A DNA stretch of 64,000 nt from Streptomyces sp. NBC_01446. GTDB lineage: Bacteria; Actinomycetota; Actinomycetes; Streptomycetales; Streptomycetaceae. The notes beneath the pieces were generated by a model. The model was not told the origin of the DNA. It worked only from the letters and a program-made list of their open reading frames with translations, and made no database searches. Location of the stretch: NCBI RefSeq assembly GCF_026340095.1, contig NZ_JAPEPO010000001.1, positions 3,874,501 through 3,938,500 of the forward strand, written 5' to 3'. The translations under genes and the position numbers were made by a program. This document shows, piece by piece, positions 8,372 through 17,843 of the stretch. How positions within the stretch are numbered: position 1 is the first letter of the stretch; every line of letters begins with the position of its first letter.

Positions 8372-9355
8372 ATGACCACGGATGACGCATATCGGACACA
8401 TCCTCATGCCACGACTGAACTGTGCGACGAGGGCAGGCGGCTCTACGCCAGTGCTCTGCGTTCCGGACGCATCGCCCGAAGCGAAGTGACGGCCGCTCCC
8501 TGCCTGATGGATTTCGCCCTTCTCCACCCAGACCCGGATGACGCCGGCTGGCTCCGCCCGGTTCCTCCCGCCGCCGCCCTGGCACAGCGCCTCCACCCCA
8601 TCGAACGGGAAATCCAGGAGCGAAGAAGCCTGGCGGTCGAACTGACCGATTACTTCGAGCCATTCATGGCCATCAGTGCGCAGGATCTGCCCACCACACA
8701 CGCCGTGACCGTGCTCGAAGGAATCAACAGGATCAATTCGGCCATCGAACTCGCCATCGCCGAGTGCCAGTCCGAGATCCTCACGGTCCAGCCCGGCGGC
8801 GGGCGCAGCGAGCACTCCCTGACGGAGGCACTCGAGCGGGGCCAGGCGGTCATCGCGCGCGGCATCACCATGCGCACGCTCTACCAGCACACGGCCCGGC
8901 ACAGTCAGGGAACCCTCGTCTACGCCGAGCACATGGCCAAGGGCAACGTCGAGATACGCACCCTCGAGGAACTCATAGAGCGGCTGATGGTCTTCGACCG
9001 GACCGTCGCGTTCATCCCGGTCCCCGGAGAGCATCCGGTCGCCCTCGAACTCCGCCATCCGGGCCTCGTCGAATACCTGGCCAAGGTCTTCGAGCAGCTG
9101 TGGTGCCGCGCGGTCCCCCTCCTGGAGGAGACCCCCTACGCACCCCCGACCGACGGCATCACCGGGGTCCAGCGCTCGATCGCCAAGCTGCTGATCGAAG
9201 GCCATGTGGACGAGGCCATCGCCCGCCGCCTGGGCATGAACGTACGCACCTGCAGAGCCCACATCGCCAAGCTCGCGGCCGCGCTCGGCAGCGGAAGCCG
9301 CGCACAACTCGGCTTTCTCATAGCGCAGTCCGGGATCCTCGACCAGGATCACTGA
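8372..9355 (+). CDS. TrmB/LuxR-type transcriptional regulator (first paralogue)
   Basis: This 327-residue protein has a C-terminal LuxR-type helix-turn-helix (about residues 260-320, with I-A-R-R-L-G-M-N-V-R-T as recognition region) and a central domain resembling the PLD-like effector domain of TrmB-related regulators (about 125-240, beginning with a V-Q-P-G-G-G-R motif). The N-terminal 120 residues carry a coiled, charged region. The ATG start is preceded by GGGGGGTGG. A gene of the same architecture follows after 23 bases, so this is a tandem duplication in one transcription unit. The divergent small peptide gene is the obvious target; no ligand can be predicted. Confidence 0.75.
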   Translation: MTTDDAYRTHPHATTELCDEGRRLYASALRSGRIARSEVTAAPCLMDFALLHPDPDDAGWLRPVPPAAALAQRLHPIEREIQERRSLAVELTDYFEPFMAISAQDLPTTHAVTVLEGINRINSAIELAIAECQSEILTVQPGGGRSEHSLTEALERGQAVIARGITMRTLYQHTARHSQGTLVYAEHMAKGNVEIRTLEELIERLMVFDRTVAFIPVPGEHPVALELRHPGLVEYLAKVFEQLWCRAVPLLEETPYAPPTDGITGVQRSIAKLLIEGHVDEAIARRLGMNVRTCRAHIAKLAAALGSGSRAQLGFLIAQSGILDQDH

Positions 9356-9378
9356 ATGTCGACCGAGGAGAGCCACAC

Positions 9379-10356
9379 GTGACCGCCGAGGCCCACACTC
9401 ACGGAGCCGAGGAGTTGTGCGCCGCCGGTACGGCGCTCTACTCCCGGGCCCTGCGCGAGGGCCGCGTGAAGGACGAGGACGCCGCGGCCGTGCCGTGCCT
9501 CGTAGACTTCGGGCTGCTGCGGGCGGATCCGGACGACGCCCGGTGGCAGCGCCCCGTGCCGCCCTCCGTGGCCCTGCCGGGCCTGCTGGGGGGTATCGAG
9601 GACGAGATCGCGCACCAGCGGCACCGAGAGGCGAAACTGGCCAAGGCGTTCGCACCGCTCATGGCGCTCGACGCCGAGCGGGCGTCCTTCCAGAACTCGC
9701 CGATGATCCATGTGCTGTTGGGGTCCCAGCGGATCAACGACGCCATCGGCGAAGCCAGCGCGGTCGCCACCCAGGAGCTCCTCACCATCCAGCCCGGTGG
9801 CGGGCGACCTCCCGCCGGCCTTGCCGCGGCCCGCCCGATCGAGCAGGAACTCCTGGCCCGGGGATGCCGGATGCGCACCCTCTACCAGCACACCTCGCGG
9901 CATTCCCCCGCCGTGCTGGCCCACTACGAACAGCTGCGCGGCGACGTGGCGGTCCGCACCCTCGACGAGGTCACCGAGCGCCTCGTCCTGCTCGACCGGA
10001 CCGTCGCGTTCATCCCGGCCAACACGGACCGCACCGTGGCCCTGGAGATACGCCACCCCGCCCTCATCTCCTACCTCATGACGACGTTCGAGCGGCTGTG
10101 GCGGCTGGCCACACCCATGTTCCCCGTCGCCGCGCAGCAGCTCCCGGCGAAGGACGGCGTCACCTCCCGCCAGCTCACCATCGCCGCCCTCCTCATCGAG
10201 GGCCACACGGACGCCGTCATCGCCGAACGCCTCGGCATGAACATCCGCACGGTCCGCGTCCACATCGCCAAGCTCGCCAGCACGCTCGGCAGCGACAGCC
10301 GGGCCCAACTGGGCTATCTCATCGGCCAGTCCGGGATGCTGGAACAGGACCGCTGA
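9379..10356 (+). CDS. TrmB/LuxR-type transcriptional regulator (second paralogue)
   Basis: This 325-residue protein is clearly paralogous to the upstream gene along its full length. Shared blocks include P-C-L-x-D-F, Q-P-G-G-G-R, R-T-L-Y-Q-H-T, D-R-T-V-A-F-I-P, and a C-terminal HTH with L-G-M-N-I-R-T-V-R. GTG is chosen because GAGGAGAG lies just upstream; a larger frame begins inside the upstream gene without a ribosome site. Divergence between the copies is greatest in the central effector region after the Q-P-G-G-G-R block, suggesting different signals or heterodimer formation. Confidence 0.75.
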   Translation: MTAEAHTHGAEELCAAGTALYSRALREGRVKDEDAAAVPCLVDFGLLRADPDDARWQRPVPPSVALPGLLGGIEDEIAHQRHREAKLAKAFAPLMALDAERASFQNSPMIHVLLGSQRINDAIGEASAVATQELLTIQPGGGRPPAGLAAARPIEQELLARGCRMRTLYQHTSRHSPAVLAHYEQLRGDVAVRTLDEVTERLVLLDRTVAFIPANTDRTVALEIRHPALISYLMTTFERLWRLATPMFPVAAQQLPAKDGVTSRQLTIAALLIEGHTDAVIAERLGMNIRTVRVHIAKLASTLGSDSRAQLGYLIGQSGMLEQDR

Positions 10357-10477
10357 CCTCCGCGAAAGGATCCGGCAGCCCTCGAACGGGCGAAGTGGAT
10401 CTCCGTACAACCAACCCCCACCCCCGCAGGTCCAACTCCCGTCCGCCCGCACCTCGGCACAGGGAGAAGAACGACAC

Positions 10478-11932
10478 ATGCAGGCACTTCAGGCCCACCG
10501 GGCCCCCGGCCGCGGACGCGCACTGACGCGCCGCCGCATACCGCTCGCCCTGGTCACCGGCGCCGTCCTCGCCCTCGGATCCGTCGCGCCCGCGAGCGCC
10601 GACGAGCCGGAGACGGACGCGCTCTGGATCGCGGCGCCGTACGACCTCGTGCTGCCCGCCGCCGCGGCCGACGGCAGCGCGACGGCGAACACGATCGACG
10701 TCAGAATCGGGCACGACAACACGCACAACTCCGTGACGGGCGGCCGGCTCACCGTCGACGCGTCCGAGCTGGCGGGCGTGGCCGACGTGACCTGGCCCGC
10801 CACCTGCACCCCGGCCGCCGACCAGGCCACCGCGACCTGCGACTTCGGCTCCCTGGACAGCGGCGGCCAGTACGTCGGCGTCGCCGGGATCGGTCTGCGG
10901 GCCGCCGCGGGCGCGCCCGCCGACGCCACCGGCACACTGCACTTCACCGCCACCGCGGACAGCTCGTTCGGCCCGCTGACCGGCTACCCCGCCGACACCG
11001 CGATCAGCCTCGGAGACGGCCCCGACCTCGGCGTCAGCCAGCTCCCGTACCGCACCGGCGTGCGGCCCGGCACCGACCTCGCGCAGCCCATCCGGCTGAC
11101 CAACCACGGCAACCGCGCCGCCGACCGCACCCTCCTCACCCTCTTCGCCTCGCACGGCCTGGACCTCTCGCGGCGCTTCGGCAACTGCACCTACCTGGAC
11201 GACGACGCGACGGTCAACCAGTCCGGCACCACCGCCGTCTGCGTGCTCGACCAGCCCGTCGAGCCGGGCCAGGAGTACGACCTGTCGGCGGCCGGCGCGG
11301 TCCGTGCGACGGGCGCGGCGCTGTACGACCGGTTCGACTACTCGGTCGACCCGTACTCGGACGAGGCGTACCAGCAGGCCCTCGCCGGGCGGCCGTTCGT
11401 GCAGGGGACGGGGGACGACCTCGTCCCCGCCGCCGTTCCCGCGGCCCGCGCGCTGAGCGCCGCGGCCGAGCCCGACCTGAACACCGGCGACAACTACCGC
11501 TCCACGCAGATCACCGCCGACAACAAGGCCGACCTCGTCGCCGTCGCGCGCGACATCACGTCCGTCGCGCCCGGTGACACGGTCAAGGCCCGCGTCGGGG
11601 TGAAGAACCGCGGCCCGGCGTGGGTGGCCTCGCTCGGTGCGGGCGAACCCGTCGCCACGATCGACGTGCGCCTCCCGGAGGGCACGACCGTCACCGGCAA
11701 GCCCGCCGGCTGCGACGCGACGGGCACCAATCTGTACACGTGCCGGACGCCGATCCTGCTCTGGGAGAAGGCCCGTTCGACGTTCGACTTCACGCTGCGC
11801 GTCGACCGTGTCGTGGACGGCGGCGCGAAGGGGTCGGTCGCCACGCGGAACGACGACCCGGAGCTGCGTATCTCGGCCTTCGACCCCAAGCTGGCCAACA
11901 ACGCGGCCGAGTTCACGATCTCCGGCAGCTGA
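10478..11932 (+). CDS. Secreted cell-surface protein with DUF11-like repeats
   Basis: This 484-residue protein starts at ATG after AGGGAGAAG. It has a Sec signal peptide (Arg-rich start, hydrophobic core about residues 22-38, A-S-A-D cleavage region about 41). The mature protein is beta-rich and has conservative 'N-x-G' CARDB/DUF11-like modules. One covers about residues 190-265 with a Cys pair, and one lies near the C-terminus (about 350-480, with T-G-K-P-A-G-C and Y-T-C-R). No sortase signal or catalytic motif was seen. It probably sits in the cell wall or is released; the exact role is unknown. Confidence 0.7.
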   Translation: MQALQAHRAPGRGRALTRRRIPLALVTGAVLALGSVAPASADEPETDALWIAAPYDLVLPAAAADGSATANTIDVRIGHDNTHNSVTGGRLTVDASELAGVADVTWPATCTPAADQATATCDFGSLDSGGQYVGVAGIGLRAAAGAPADATGTLHFTATADSSFGPLTGYPADTAISLGDGPDLGVSQLPYRTGVRPGTDLAQPIRLTNHGNRAADRTLLTLFASHGLDLSRRFGNCTYLDDDATVNQSGTTAVCVLDQPVEPGQEYDLSAAGAVRATGAALYDRFDYSVDPYSDEAYQQALAGRPFVQGTGDDLVPAAVPAARALSAAAEPDLNTGDNYRSTQITADNKADLVAVARDITSVAPGDTVKARVGVKNRGPAWVASLGAGEPVATIDVRLPEGTTVTGKPAGCDATGTNLYTCRTPILLWEKARSTFDFTLRVDRVVDGGAKGSVATRNDDPELRISAFDPKLANNAAEFTISGS

Positions 11933-11934
11933 TC

Positions 11935-11969
11935 CGGCACGGCGCCCCGGACGGAGGGGCGCCGTGCCG
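11935..11969. terminator. Bidirectional hairpin terminator
   Basis: A perfect 14-bp stem (CGGCACGGCGCCCC and complement) with a 7-base loop lies between the convergent surface-protein and sugar-binding genes. Confidence 0.8.
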
Positions 11970-11978
11970 TCCGCCGGC

Positions 11979-13106
11979 CTACTTCAGCCCGATCCGCGCG
12001 CAGTCCGCCGTGTACTTCGCCGTGCAGATGTCCCCGACCTTGTAGATCCCGTCCTTGACCACCGTCGACTTGATGTTGCTCTGCGTCATCGGGACGACCT
12101 GGACCAGGAGCGACGGCACACTGGGGGTGGTGGGGCTGTCGACGCGGTCCTTCGCGAGCGCGTCGAACTCGATGTCGCGCTGCTGCGCGATGAGGACGGC
12201 CATCTGCGCGGCGGCGGAGGCCTCTTCGGGATACGGCTTGTAGACCGTCATGTACTGGTCGCCCGTCACGATGCGCTGCACAGCGGCGAGTTCGGCGTCC
12301 TGACCGGTCACCGGCGGGAGGTCGGTGACGCCGGCGGTCTTGAGCGCGGTGATGATGCCGCCGGCCATGCCGTCGTTCGCGGAGTAGACACCGGCGATGT
12401 TCTTCGCGCCGATGGCCTGAATGGCGCGCGCCATGTTGGCCCGGGCGTTCTCCGGCTTCCAGTCCTTGGTGTCGTACGACTTCGAGATCGTCACCTGGTC
12501 CTTGAGCTCGGCCAGGGCGCCGTCCTTGTAGAGCGCGGCGTTCGGGTCGGTGACCGAGCCGTTCATCATGACGATCCGGCTGTTCTTGGACGCCTTGCTG
12601 CCCAGGGCCTTGAGGAGCGCCATGCCCTGCACGTGGCCGACCTGGTCGCTGTCGAACGACACATAGCCGTCGACGGGGCCCTCGGCCAGGCGGTCGTAGG
12701 CGATGACGGGGATTCCCGCGTCCTTGGCCTTCTTGACCGATCCCGCGATGGACCTGGAGTCGACCGCGTCCAGGATGAGTACGTCGACACGGTCGGCGAT
12801 CATCTGGTCGACCTGTCTCTCCTGGCTCTTCGCGTTCTGTTCCGCGTTGGCGTAGAGGACCCGGCCCTTGCCGCTGGTGAGGTCCTCGACTTCCTTCTTG
12901 ATGTGCGGATAGTCGAACTTCTCGTAGCGGGCGGTTTCCTTCTCCGGCAGGAGGACGCCGATCTTCAGGTCCTGGTTCTGCCGGGCGGACGCCTTGCCCG
13001 CGGAGTCGCTCTCCGGCTCGAGCCAGCTGCTCCCGCACCCGGTGAGAGCCACTGCCATGGCGGACGCGACGCCGACAACGACGGCGCGCTTCGTACGCGG
13101 ATTCAC
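11979..13106 (-). CDS. Sugar ABC-type substrate-binding lipoprotein (XylF-like), orphan
   Basis: This 375-residue periplasmic-binding protein of the type I (RbsB/XylF/ChvE) family would bind a pentose or related sugar outside the membrane. GTG is used because AGGGAGG lies 8 bases upstream. A lipobox V-A-L-T-G-C (Cys about residue 23) predicts lipid anchoring. The two-lobe core begins with K-I-G-V-L-L-P-E, has A-D-R-V-D-V-L-I-L-D-A-V-D and ends each lobe with typical V-T-G-Q-D-A-E and D-Q-Y-M-T-V-Y-K hinge motifs. No permease or ATPase gene is adjacent, so it must serve a remote transporter or act as a sensor. Confidence 0.85.
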   Translation of the reverse strand: MNPRTKRAVVVGVASAMAVALTGCGSSWLEPESDSAGKASARQNQDLKIGVLLPEKETARYEKFDYPHIKKEVEDLTSGKGRVLYANAEQNAKSQERQVDQMIADRVDVLILDAVDSRSIAGSVKKAKDAGIPVIAYDRLAEGPVDGYVSFDSDQVGHVQGMALLKALGSKASKNSRIVMMNGSVTDPNAALYKDGALAELKDQVTISKSYDTKDWKPENARANMARAIQAIGAKNIAGVYSANDGMAGGIITALKTAGVTDLPPVTGQDAELAAVQRIVTGDQYMTVYKPYPEEASAAAQMAVLIAQQRDIEFDALAKDRVDSPTTPSVPSLLVQVVPMTQSNIKSTVVKDGIYKVGDICTAKYTADCARIGLK

Positions 13107-13547
13107 TTTCCATACCTCCCTGAAGTGACCGCGTCGTTGCGGCCGAGGTGGCTGGAAGCCAACTCCGCCCAACACGCAGCGTCAAGAGGTGAATCCCTAA
13201 CGAGACGAAAACGGGTCGGAGCGTTCCAGTGATGAATTCAGCCGTACTCCGGGTAACCCCAGACGCCGCACAGGTCACAGCGCTTCTACCGCGTCACGTC
13301 CACCGTCACCGTGAGCAAACTCACGAGTTGAACACATACCCTCCGCGCCCCGCACCGGCCTCCTCCCCAGCACCTTCACGACTCTCGCGCCCTGTCTCGG
13401 GCGGCTCGTCCGAGCCGGTCAGATCCCCTTTACGCACTCCGACCCCACCGGCACACTGACCACGCATCAACCCGTCAGCCGTCCGGTGCTTCCCCCTCCC
13501 CGGGCCGACGGACTCCTCCTGCCGGTTCCGAGGAAGAGAGGAGCACC
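13107..13547. other. Divergent intergenic region, no gene seen
   Basis: This stretch separates the divergent sugar-binding and membrane-protein genes. The first 200 bases are comparatively AT-rich and probably hold the promoter of the sugar-binding gene. No convincing ORF, repeat or hairpin was found. Confidence 0.5.
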
Positions 13548-14657
13548 ATGAGACGCTCCACCCTGCTCACGCGCGCCCTGGGTACCGGGGCGCTGGCCGC
13601 CGCTGCGACCTCTCTGGCTCTGGTCTACGTACCTGTCACCCCGTCGGCCCCGCGACTCGACACCGTCGGGGCGCTGGCCGCGGGCGCCATACTCACGGCC
13701 GCCTGGGCACTGGCGTGCCTCACCGCGCCCCGCCTGAAGGCGCCGGTCACATCCCCGCCCGCCGAGCCCCCCGCCCTACCGGCCCAACTCCCCTCGCCTC
13801 CCCGTGACTTAGGGCGGGCAACGGGCGCCACACTGATCGCACTCACCCCCTGCACCCTGGTCTGGCTCGCCATGACAGGTGGCACGTTCATCGGCTCGTT
13901 CCTCTTCTTCCTCACCCTGTTCGGCACGCTGAAGATCGCCACGTTCCTGCGCCGCTCGGCGTCGCCCAAAGTCTTCCGGGACAAGGTGCGGGTCCTGATC
14001 GAGGACGCCGCCGCCGGCGAGGTGCACGCGGTGCGTGTACGCGTCGGGCGACCGTTACTCCTGCGCTACAGCGAGCGCGGCGACCACCCGGGCCAGATCT
14101 CCGTCACACAGGAGTACAGCCTCCTCCTCCACGACGCGGGCGGCGACGAGATCCCGCTCGCGACGACAGAAGTCAGCGAACTCGCCTGCGCAGGAGAGCT
14201 GTTGAGCGGCGCCCAGGGCTGGCTGATGTGGTCACGCCGCTACAAGCTGATCGAGAGCATGCAGCCGGTGGCATTCGTGGCCGACCACGACGGCACCACG
14301 ATCCTGGGCCTGACGAACCCTGCCGAAGTCACCTACCGCACCGCCACCCACAGCGCCCGCGACCCTCGCCCCACCACCCGCGACCGCAGGGCCCGCCCCC
14401 TGCGCCGCAACGCCAAGTTCCGCCTGCCGGTCCACGGCCCCATCGCCACCGGCGCCCTCCTCGCATCCCTCCTCTGCCTGCCCGCCCTCCTCCTCGGCAC
14501 CGACGGCCTGCCGGCCCTGTTCGCCTGGCTGCTGTGCGGCCTGGCGGCGGCCGCCTTCGTGTACGGGGTGCTGCGCGGGGTCGGCGCGAACACGGACTCC
14601 GTCGTCAAGGACACCGAGTGGACGGTGCGGGACGAGCAGGATCCGTCGATCACGTGA
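13548..14657 (+). CDS. Membrane protein of unknown function
   Basis: This 369-residue protein starts at ATG after GAGAGGAGC. Two N-terminal hydrophobic segments (about residues 10-27 and 43-60), a Pro-rich linker, a further hydrophobic block (about 88-125), a soluble basic domain of about 150 residues and two C-terminal transmembrane segments (about 300-348) can be seen. It resembles large, uncharacterised Streptomyces membrane proteins. It overlaps the end of the convergent HTH gene by 8 bases. Confidence 0.65.
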   Translation: MRRSTLLTRALGTGALAAAATSLALVYVPVTPSAPRLDTVGALAAGAILTAAWALACLTAPRLKAPVTSPPAEPPALPAQLPSPPRDLGRATGATLIALTPCTLVWLAMTGGTFIGSFLFFLTLFGTLKIATFLRRSASPKVFRDKVRVLIEDAAAGEVHAVRVRVGRPLLLRYSERGDHPGQISVTQEYSLLLHDAGGDEIPLATTEVSELACAGELLSGAQGWLMWSRRYKLIESMQPVAFVADHDGTTILGLTNPAEVTYRTATHSARDPRPTTRDRRARPLRRNAKFRLPVHGPIATGALLASLLCLPALLLGTDGLPALFAWLLCGLAAAAFVYGVLRGVGANTDSVVKDTEWTVRDEQDPSIT

Positions 14658-15504
14658 CGTGACGTGGCATGGCATGACGTGATGGCGGCACGGTCAGGTG
14701 CGGCGTCGGGCGGCAGCCGGGGCAGCAGTCCGGTTCCGGGCCCCGGTAGGCGTGGTCGCAGACGTCGCAGTTCCGGAGTGGGTGACGGACGGTGGGTGGT
14801 GGTTCAGCGGTAGCGGTTGCCGCGAAGCCGCCGGTCCGGGGCGGGAGTTGTGCCGTCAGGCGGTGCGCGAGGAGAGCCGCCGGGCGGTGGATCGGGCGGT
14901 CCTCGGGCAGGTCGCGGGTGAGGGCGTGGCGTACGGCGGCGGGGGTCAGGTCCCGTTCCAGCCAGGCGGCCACGCCGGGCGCGAGGCGTTCGGCGTCGCG
15001 CACGGAGAGGACGAGGCGGGAGTCCGCGCGGTGGAGGGCGGCGAGGAGGTCGGTGGCCACCTGGAGGATGCCGGGGCCAGGGGTGTGCTCCGGATGCGGG
15101 ACAGCGAGGGGCCGGGGCTTCTTCTTCTGCGGGGGCCGGCGCCTTGCGGGGGCTTCGGAGGTGGTGGCGCCCGGACGATTGCAGGAGACCGTACGCGTAC
15201 GCACCCGCCCGTCCGGGGTGCGATGCCGCTCGCGCCGCAGGTAGCCGTGGGCCTCCAGCTCGCGCAGGGCCGCGGCGATCCGCGTGGTGCCCTCCGGGAA
15301 ACGGGCGGCGAGGGTACGGACGTCGGCTCTGGCCCCCGCCGGGAGGGACTGGATGTACACGGCGAGGCCGATCGCGAGACCGGAGAGATCGCGGTGCTGG
15401 GCGAGGTGATTGCCGATGGCCGTGAAGCGGGTGTGGTGGCGGGCGTTGTCGTGGACGATGCCGCCCGGGGCGCGCGAGGGCGCGCTAGGGTGCTGGGTAT
15501 CCAT
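14650..15504 (-). CDS. Winged-helix DNA-binding protein with C-terminal Cys motif
   Basis: This 284-residue protein starts at ATG (AAGGA about 13 bases upstream). The N-terminal part (about residues 28-115) is a winged helix-turn-helix: the segment with A-A-L-R-E-L-E-A-H-G-Y-L-R-R-E is the recognition region and the R-T-P-D-G-R-V-R-T stretch is the wing. A basic linker with P-P-Q-K-K-K-P-R follows, then a helical domain. The C-terminus carries a C-x2-C ... C-C-x2-C group that could bind zinc. This layout is common in Streptomyces helix-turn-helix proteins of unknown targets. Confidence 0.7.
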   Translation of the reverse strand: MDTQHPSAPSRAPGGIVHDNARHHTRFTAIGNHLAQHRDLSGLAIGLAVYIQSLPAGARADVRTLAARFPEGTTRIAAALRELEAHGYLRRERHRTPDGRVRTRTVSCNRPGATTSEAPARRRPPQKKKPRPLAVPHPEHTPGPGILQVATDLLAALHRADSRLVLSVRDAERLAPGVAAWLERDLTPAAVRHALTRDLPEDRPIHRPAALLAHRLTAQLPPRTGGFAATATAEPPPTVRHPLRNCDVCDHAYRGPEPDCCPGCRPTPHLTVPPSRHAMPRHVT

Positions 15505-15889
15505 CGGGAAGGTCCTTGCTTCCTCGGTGGTCAGGCCCTCGCACTGGGATTGCCGTCCCGGCGGGGGCCGTCGCATATCTGGTGTTGTTGTGCTGCTGCT
15601 GTCGCTGCTCGTGAGCGTAATGGGCGCAACAGGCATATGCGCAAGCCCAGTTGGAGACCTTCACCCGTCCGTGTGGCTTCAGCCTCGGCGGCGGGAGGCG
15701 GGGTGGGGCTTGGCCTGGGTTCTTTCCCTCTCGACCGTTTCTTTGGTGTTGCCGTCCACGTCACCGGCGTACGGGTTTCCGCGCCACGGTCGCCGTACGA
15801 GGCCGATCTCGGCCAACCGGACGGGCCCCTACCCGGACCGCGCAGCCCGCGCTACGCTGCCGATCTTCTCGGCGACTGGGGGGGTTGCT
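15505..15889. other. Divergent intergenic region, no gene seen
   Basis: Between the winged-helix gene and the DUF2207 gene there is a TTG/CTG-rich stretch near 15585-15610. Open frames in this gap lack ribosome sites. It probably holds two divergent promoters. Confidence 0.45.
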
Positions 15890-17755
15890 GTGAGCAGTGG
15901 GACGGATCATTCGGTGCGGCGTCGTCGGCGTCGCACCTTACTGGCGACCACCGTCTTCGCGATTGCGCTGGGGGGCGCCACGGCACTGGCGGCAGTGGTC
16001 GGGAACACCGAGCGGGTCACTGGACTGTGGGCCAGTGCCCAGGTCTCCCGCAGTGGCGACGCCCGCATCACCGAGGTGATCGACTACGACTTCGGTACCG
16101 GGCTCGAGGACAAGCACGGCATCTACCGCGATGTCCCCGGGCTGTCACCCGAAGCCGAGGTCTCCGTCACGTCGGCGTCCGCCCCGGTCCCGTACGAGTT
16201 GATCGACATGGGATCGCAGACCCGCATTCGCATCGGCGACCCCACCCTCGCGGTCCACGGCCTCCACCGCTACCGCATCCAGTACCACCTCGACGACGTC
16301 GCCCCGCACGGCAAGCTCGCCTGGGACGCGGTCGGGGCGGGGTGGCGGGTCGAACTCAGCCACGTAGAGATCCATGTGGCGGCGCCGTTCGAGCTCGACG
16401 GGGCACGCTGCGTGCAGGGCGCGACCGGTTCACGGCAGAAGTGCGCCGTATCGGGCGGCGCGCCGGGCAACCTCACCGTCGAACTGGACAGGCTCGGTGC
16501 GGGCAAGGGCACCACTCTGTACGCCGATGCCGGGCGCCGCCTCACCGACCCCGTGACCGCTGCCGCCGCCCCCTCCGGGCCGGTCCGCGACAGCGGGGCT
16601 CCCGGGAAGCTGTGGCCTGGAGTGCTCGCCACGGTAATCGCCCTGGAAGCCGCAGCCTTCACGGCGTGCGCGCTGCGGTTCGCCGGTCGTGATCACGTCG
16701 CGGGTGATGCCGACCGGGAACGGCGGGTCGACGCGGCGCGGCTCGCGTCCTCCCTCACGCCGTCATCCCGCCCTCCCAAGGGGCTGTCACCGGCCCAGGC
16801 CGGCGTCCTGCTCACCGAACGGATCGAACCTGAGCACAAGGTGGCCTGGCTGATCAGTACCGCCGCCGACGGGCATCTCGACATCGACGACAACGACCAC
16901 TATCCGGTCCTGCGGCGCAGGCCGCCCGAGGATGCCCCGCCGACCGACCGCAACGTCAAGGCCGTACTGGACCAGGTGTTCGCCGGACGCGACAGCGCGA
17001 TACTCGGCGTCTACGACCGCTACATCGTGACGGCGTGGGACGTCCTCGACGAACAACTGGCGAGATGGCAAAGCAGTTGCGGACTGTGGGATCCGACCGG
17101 CGCCCACCGCAGCCGCGTCGCACGGCGCGCTGGTGTGATCGCCGCGGTGGTGGGCCCGGTGCTCGTCATCACCGGCGGGGTGCTCAGCAGCGGCGCGGGC
17201 CCGGCGTGGCAGCCGCTCCTGACGGTGGGCGCGGTCCTCGCGGGGGCCGGGCTGGCTCTGGCGGTACGCGCCTGGGAACTACGAGTCCGCACGGCCCGGG
17301 GCACGACCCTGTGGATGCAAGTGGAGTCGTTCCGCCGGTACTTGGCTGCTTCGGGAGGTCACGACGCCGACGGGCTGACCCACTCCCCGAGTGATGCGGA
17401 TACGTCTACAGCTACAGATACGGACTCGGCGACCGCCCCGGAAACCGACGCCGAACAGCTGGAGCGGTACACGGCGTGGGCGGTGGCACTGGGCGAGATC
17501 GACCGCTGGTCCGAGAGCATCACCGAGTCGACCACGGCCCCCTCGGCGGCGCCCGGCCCCACCCGGCGGCCCATGAACCGGATGCCCCTGTACGGTCCGG
17601 CGATCGCCCTGGCCCTGGTCTCGTCCACGGCCGCGTCGACGAGGCCACCGTCGTCCAGCGGGTCAGGGTCGGGTTCCGGTTCCTCCTCCGGTTCCGGCGG
17701 CTCCGACGGCGGGGTCGGTGGCGGGGCGGGAGGCGGGGGCGGAGGGTCCTGGTGA
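15890..17755 (+). CDS. DUF2207 family membrane protein
   Basis: This 621-residue protein starts at GTG with GGGGGG just upstream. An Arg-rich N-terminus and one transmembrane helix (about residues 17-36) are followed by an extracytoplasmic DUF2207 domain (about 40-220) containing D-K-H-G-I-Y-R-D-V-P. Further membrane segments lie at about 235-260 and as a pair near 410-465. The C-terminus is a Ser/Gly run ending in Gly-Gly-Ser-Trp, a hallmark of this family. The role is unknown; homologues are envelope proteins. Confidence 0.85.
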   Translation: MSSGTDHSVRRRRRRTLLATTVFAIALGGATALAAVVGNTERVTGLWASAQVSRSGDARITEVIDYDFGTGLEDKHGIYRDVPGLSPEAEVSVTSASAPVPYELIDMGSQTRIRIGDPTLAVHGLHRYRIQYHLDDVAPHGKLAWDAVGAGWRVELSHVEIHVAAPFELDGARCVQGATGSRQKCAVSGGAPGNLTVELDRLGAGKGTTLYADAGRRLTDPVTAAAAPSGPVRDSGAPGKLWPGVLATVIALEAAAFTACALRFAGRDHVAGDADRERRVDAARLASSLTPSSRPPKGLSPAQAGVLLTERIEPEHKVAWLISTAADGHLDIDDNDHYPVLRRRPPEDAPPTDRNVKAVLDQVFAGRDSAILGVYDRYIVTAWDVLDEQLARWQSSCGLWDPTGAHRSRVARRAGVIAAVVGPVLVITGGVLSSGAGPAWQPLLTVGAVLAGAGLALAVRAWELRVRTARGTTLWMQVESFRRYLAASGGHDADGLTHSPSDADTSTATDTDSATAPETDAEQLERYTAWAVALGEIDRWSESITESTTAPSAAPGPTRRPMNRMPLYGPAIALALVSSTAASTRPPSSSGSGSGSGSSSGSGGSDGGVGGGAGGGGGGSW

Positions 17756-17843
17756 CTGCCGGGCCGTCGGCGGTCGCACGCTTCGGGTTGTTGTGCCTGC
17801 CGTGAGCGTGGAGGTCGCAACAGGCGTATGAGGAGGGATCACC

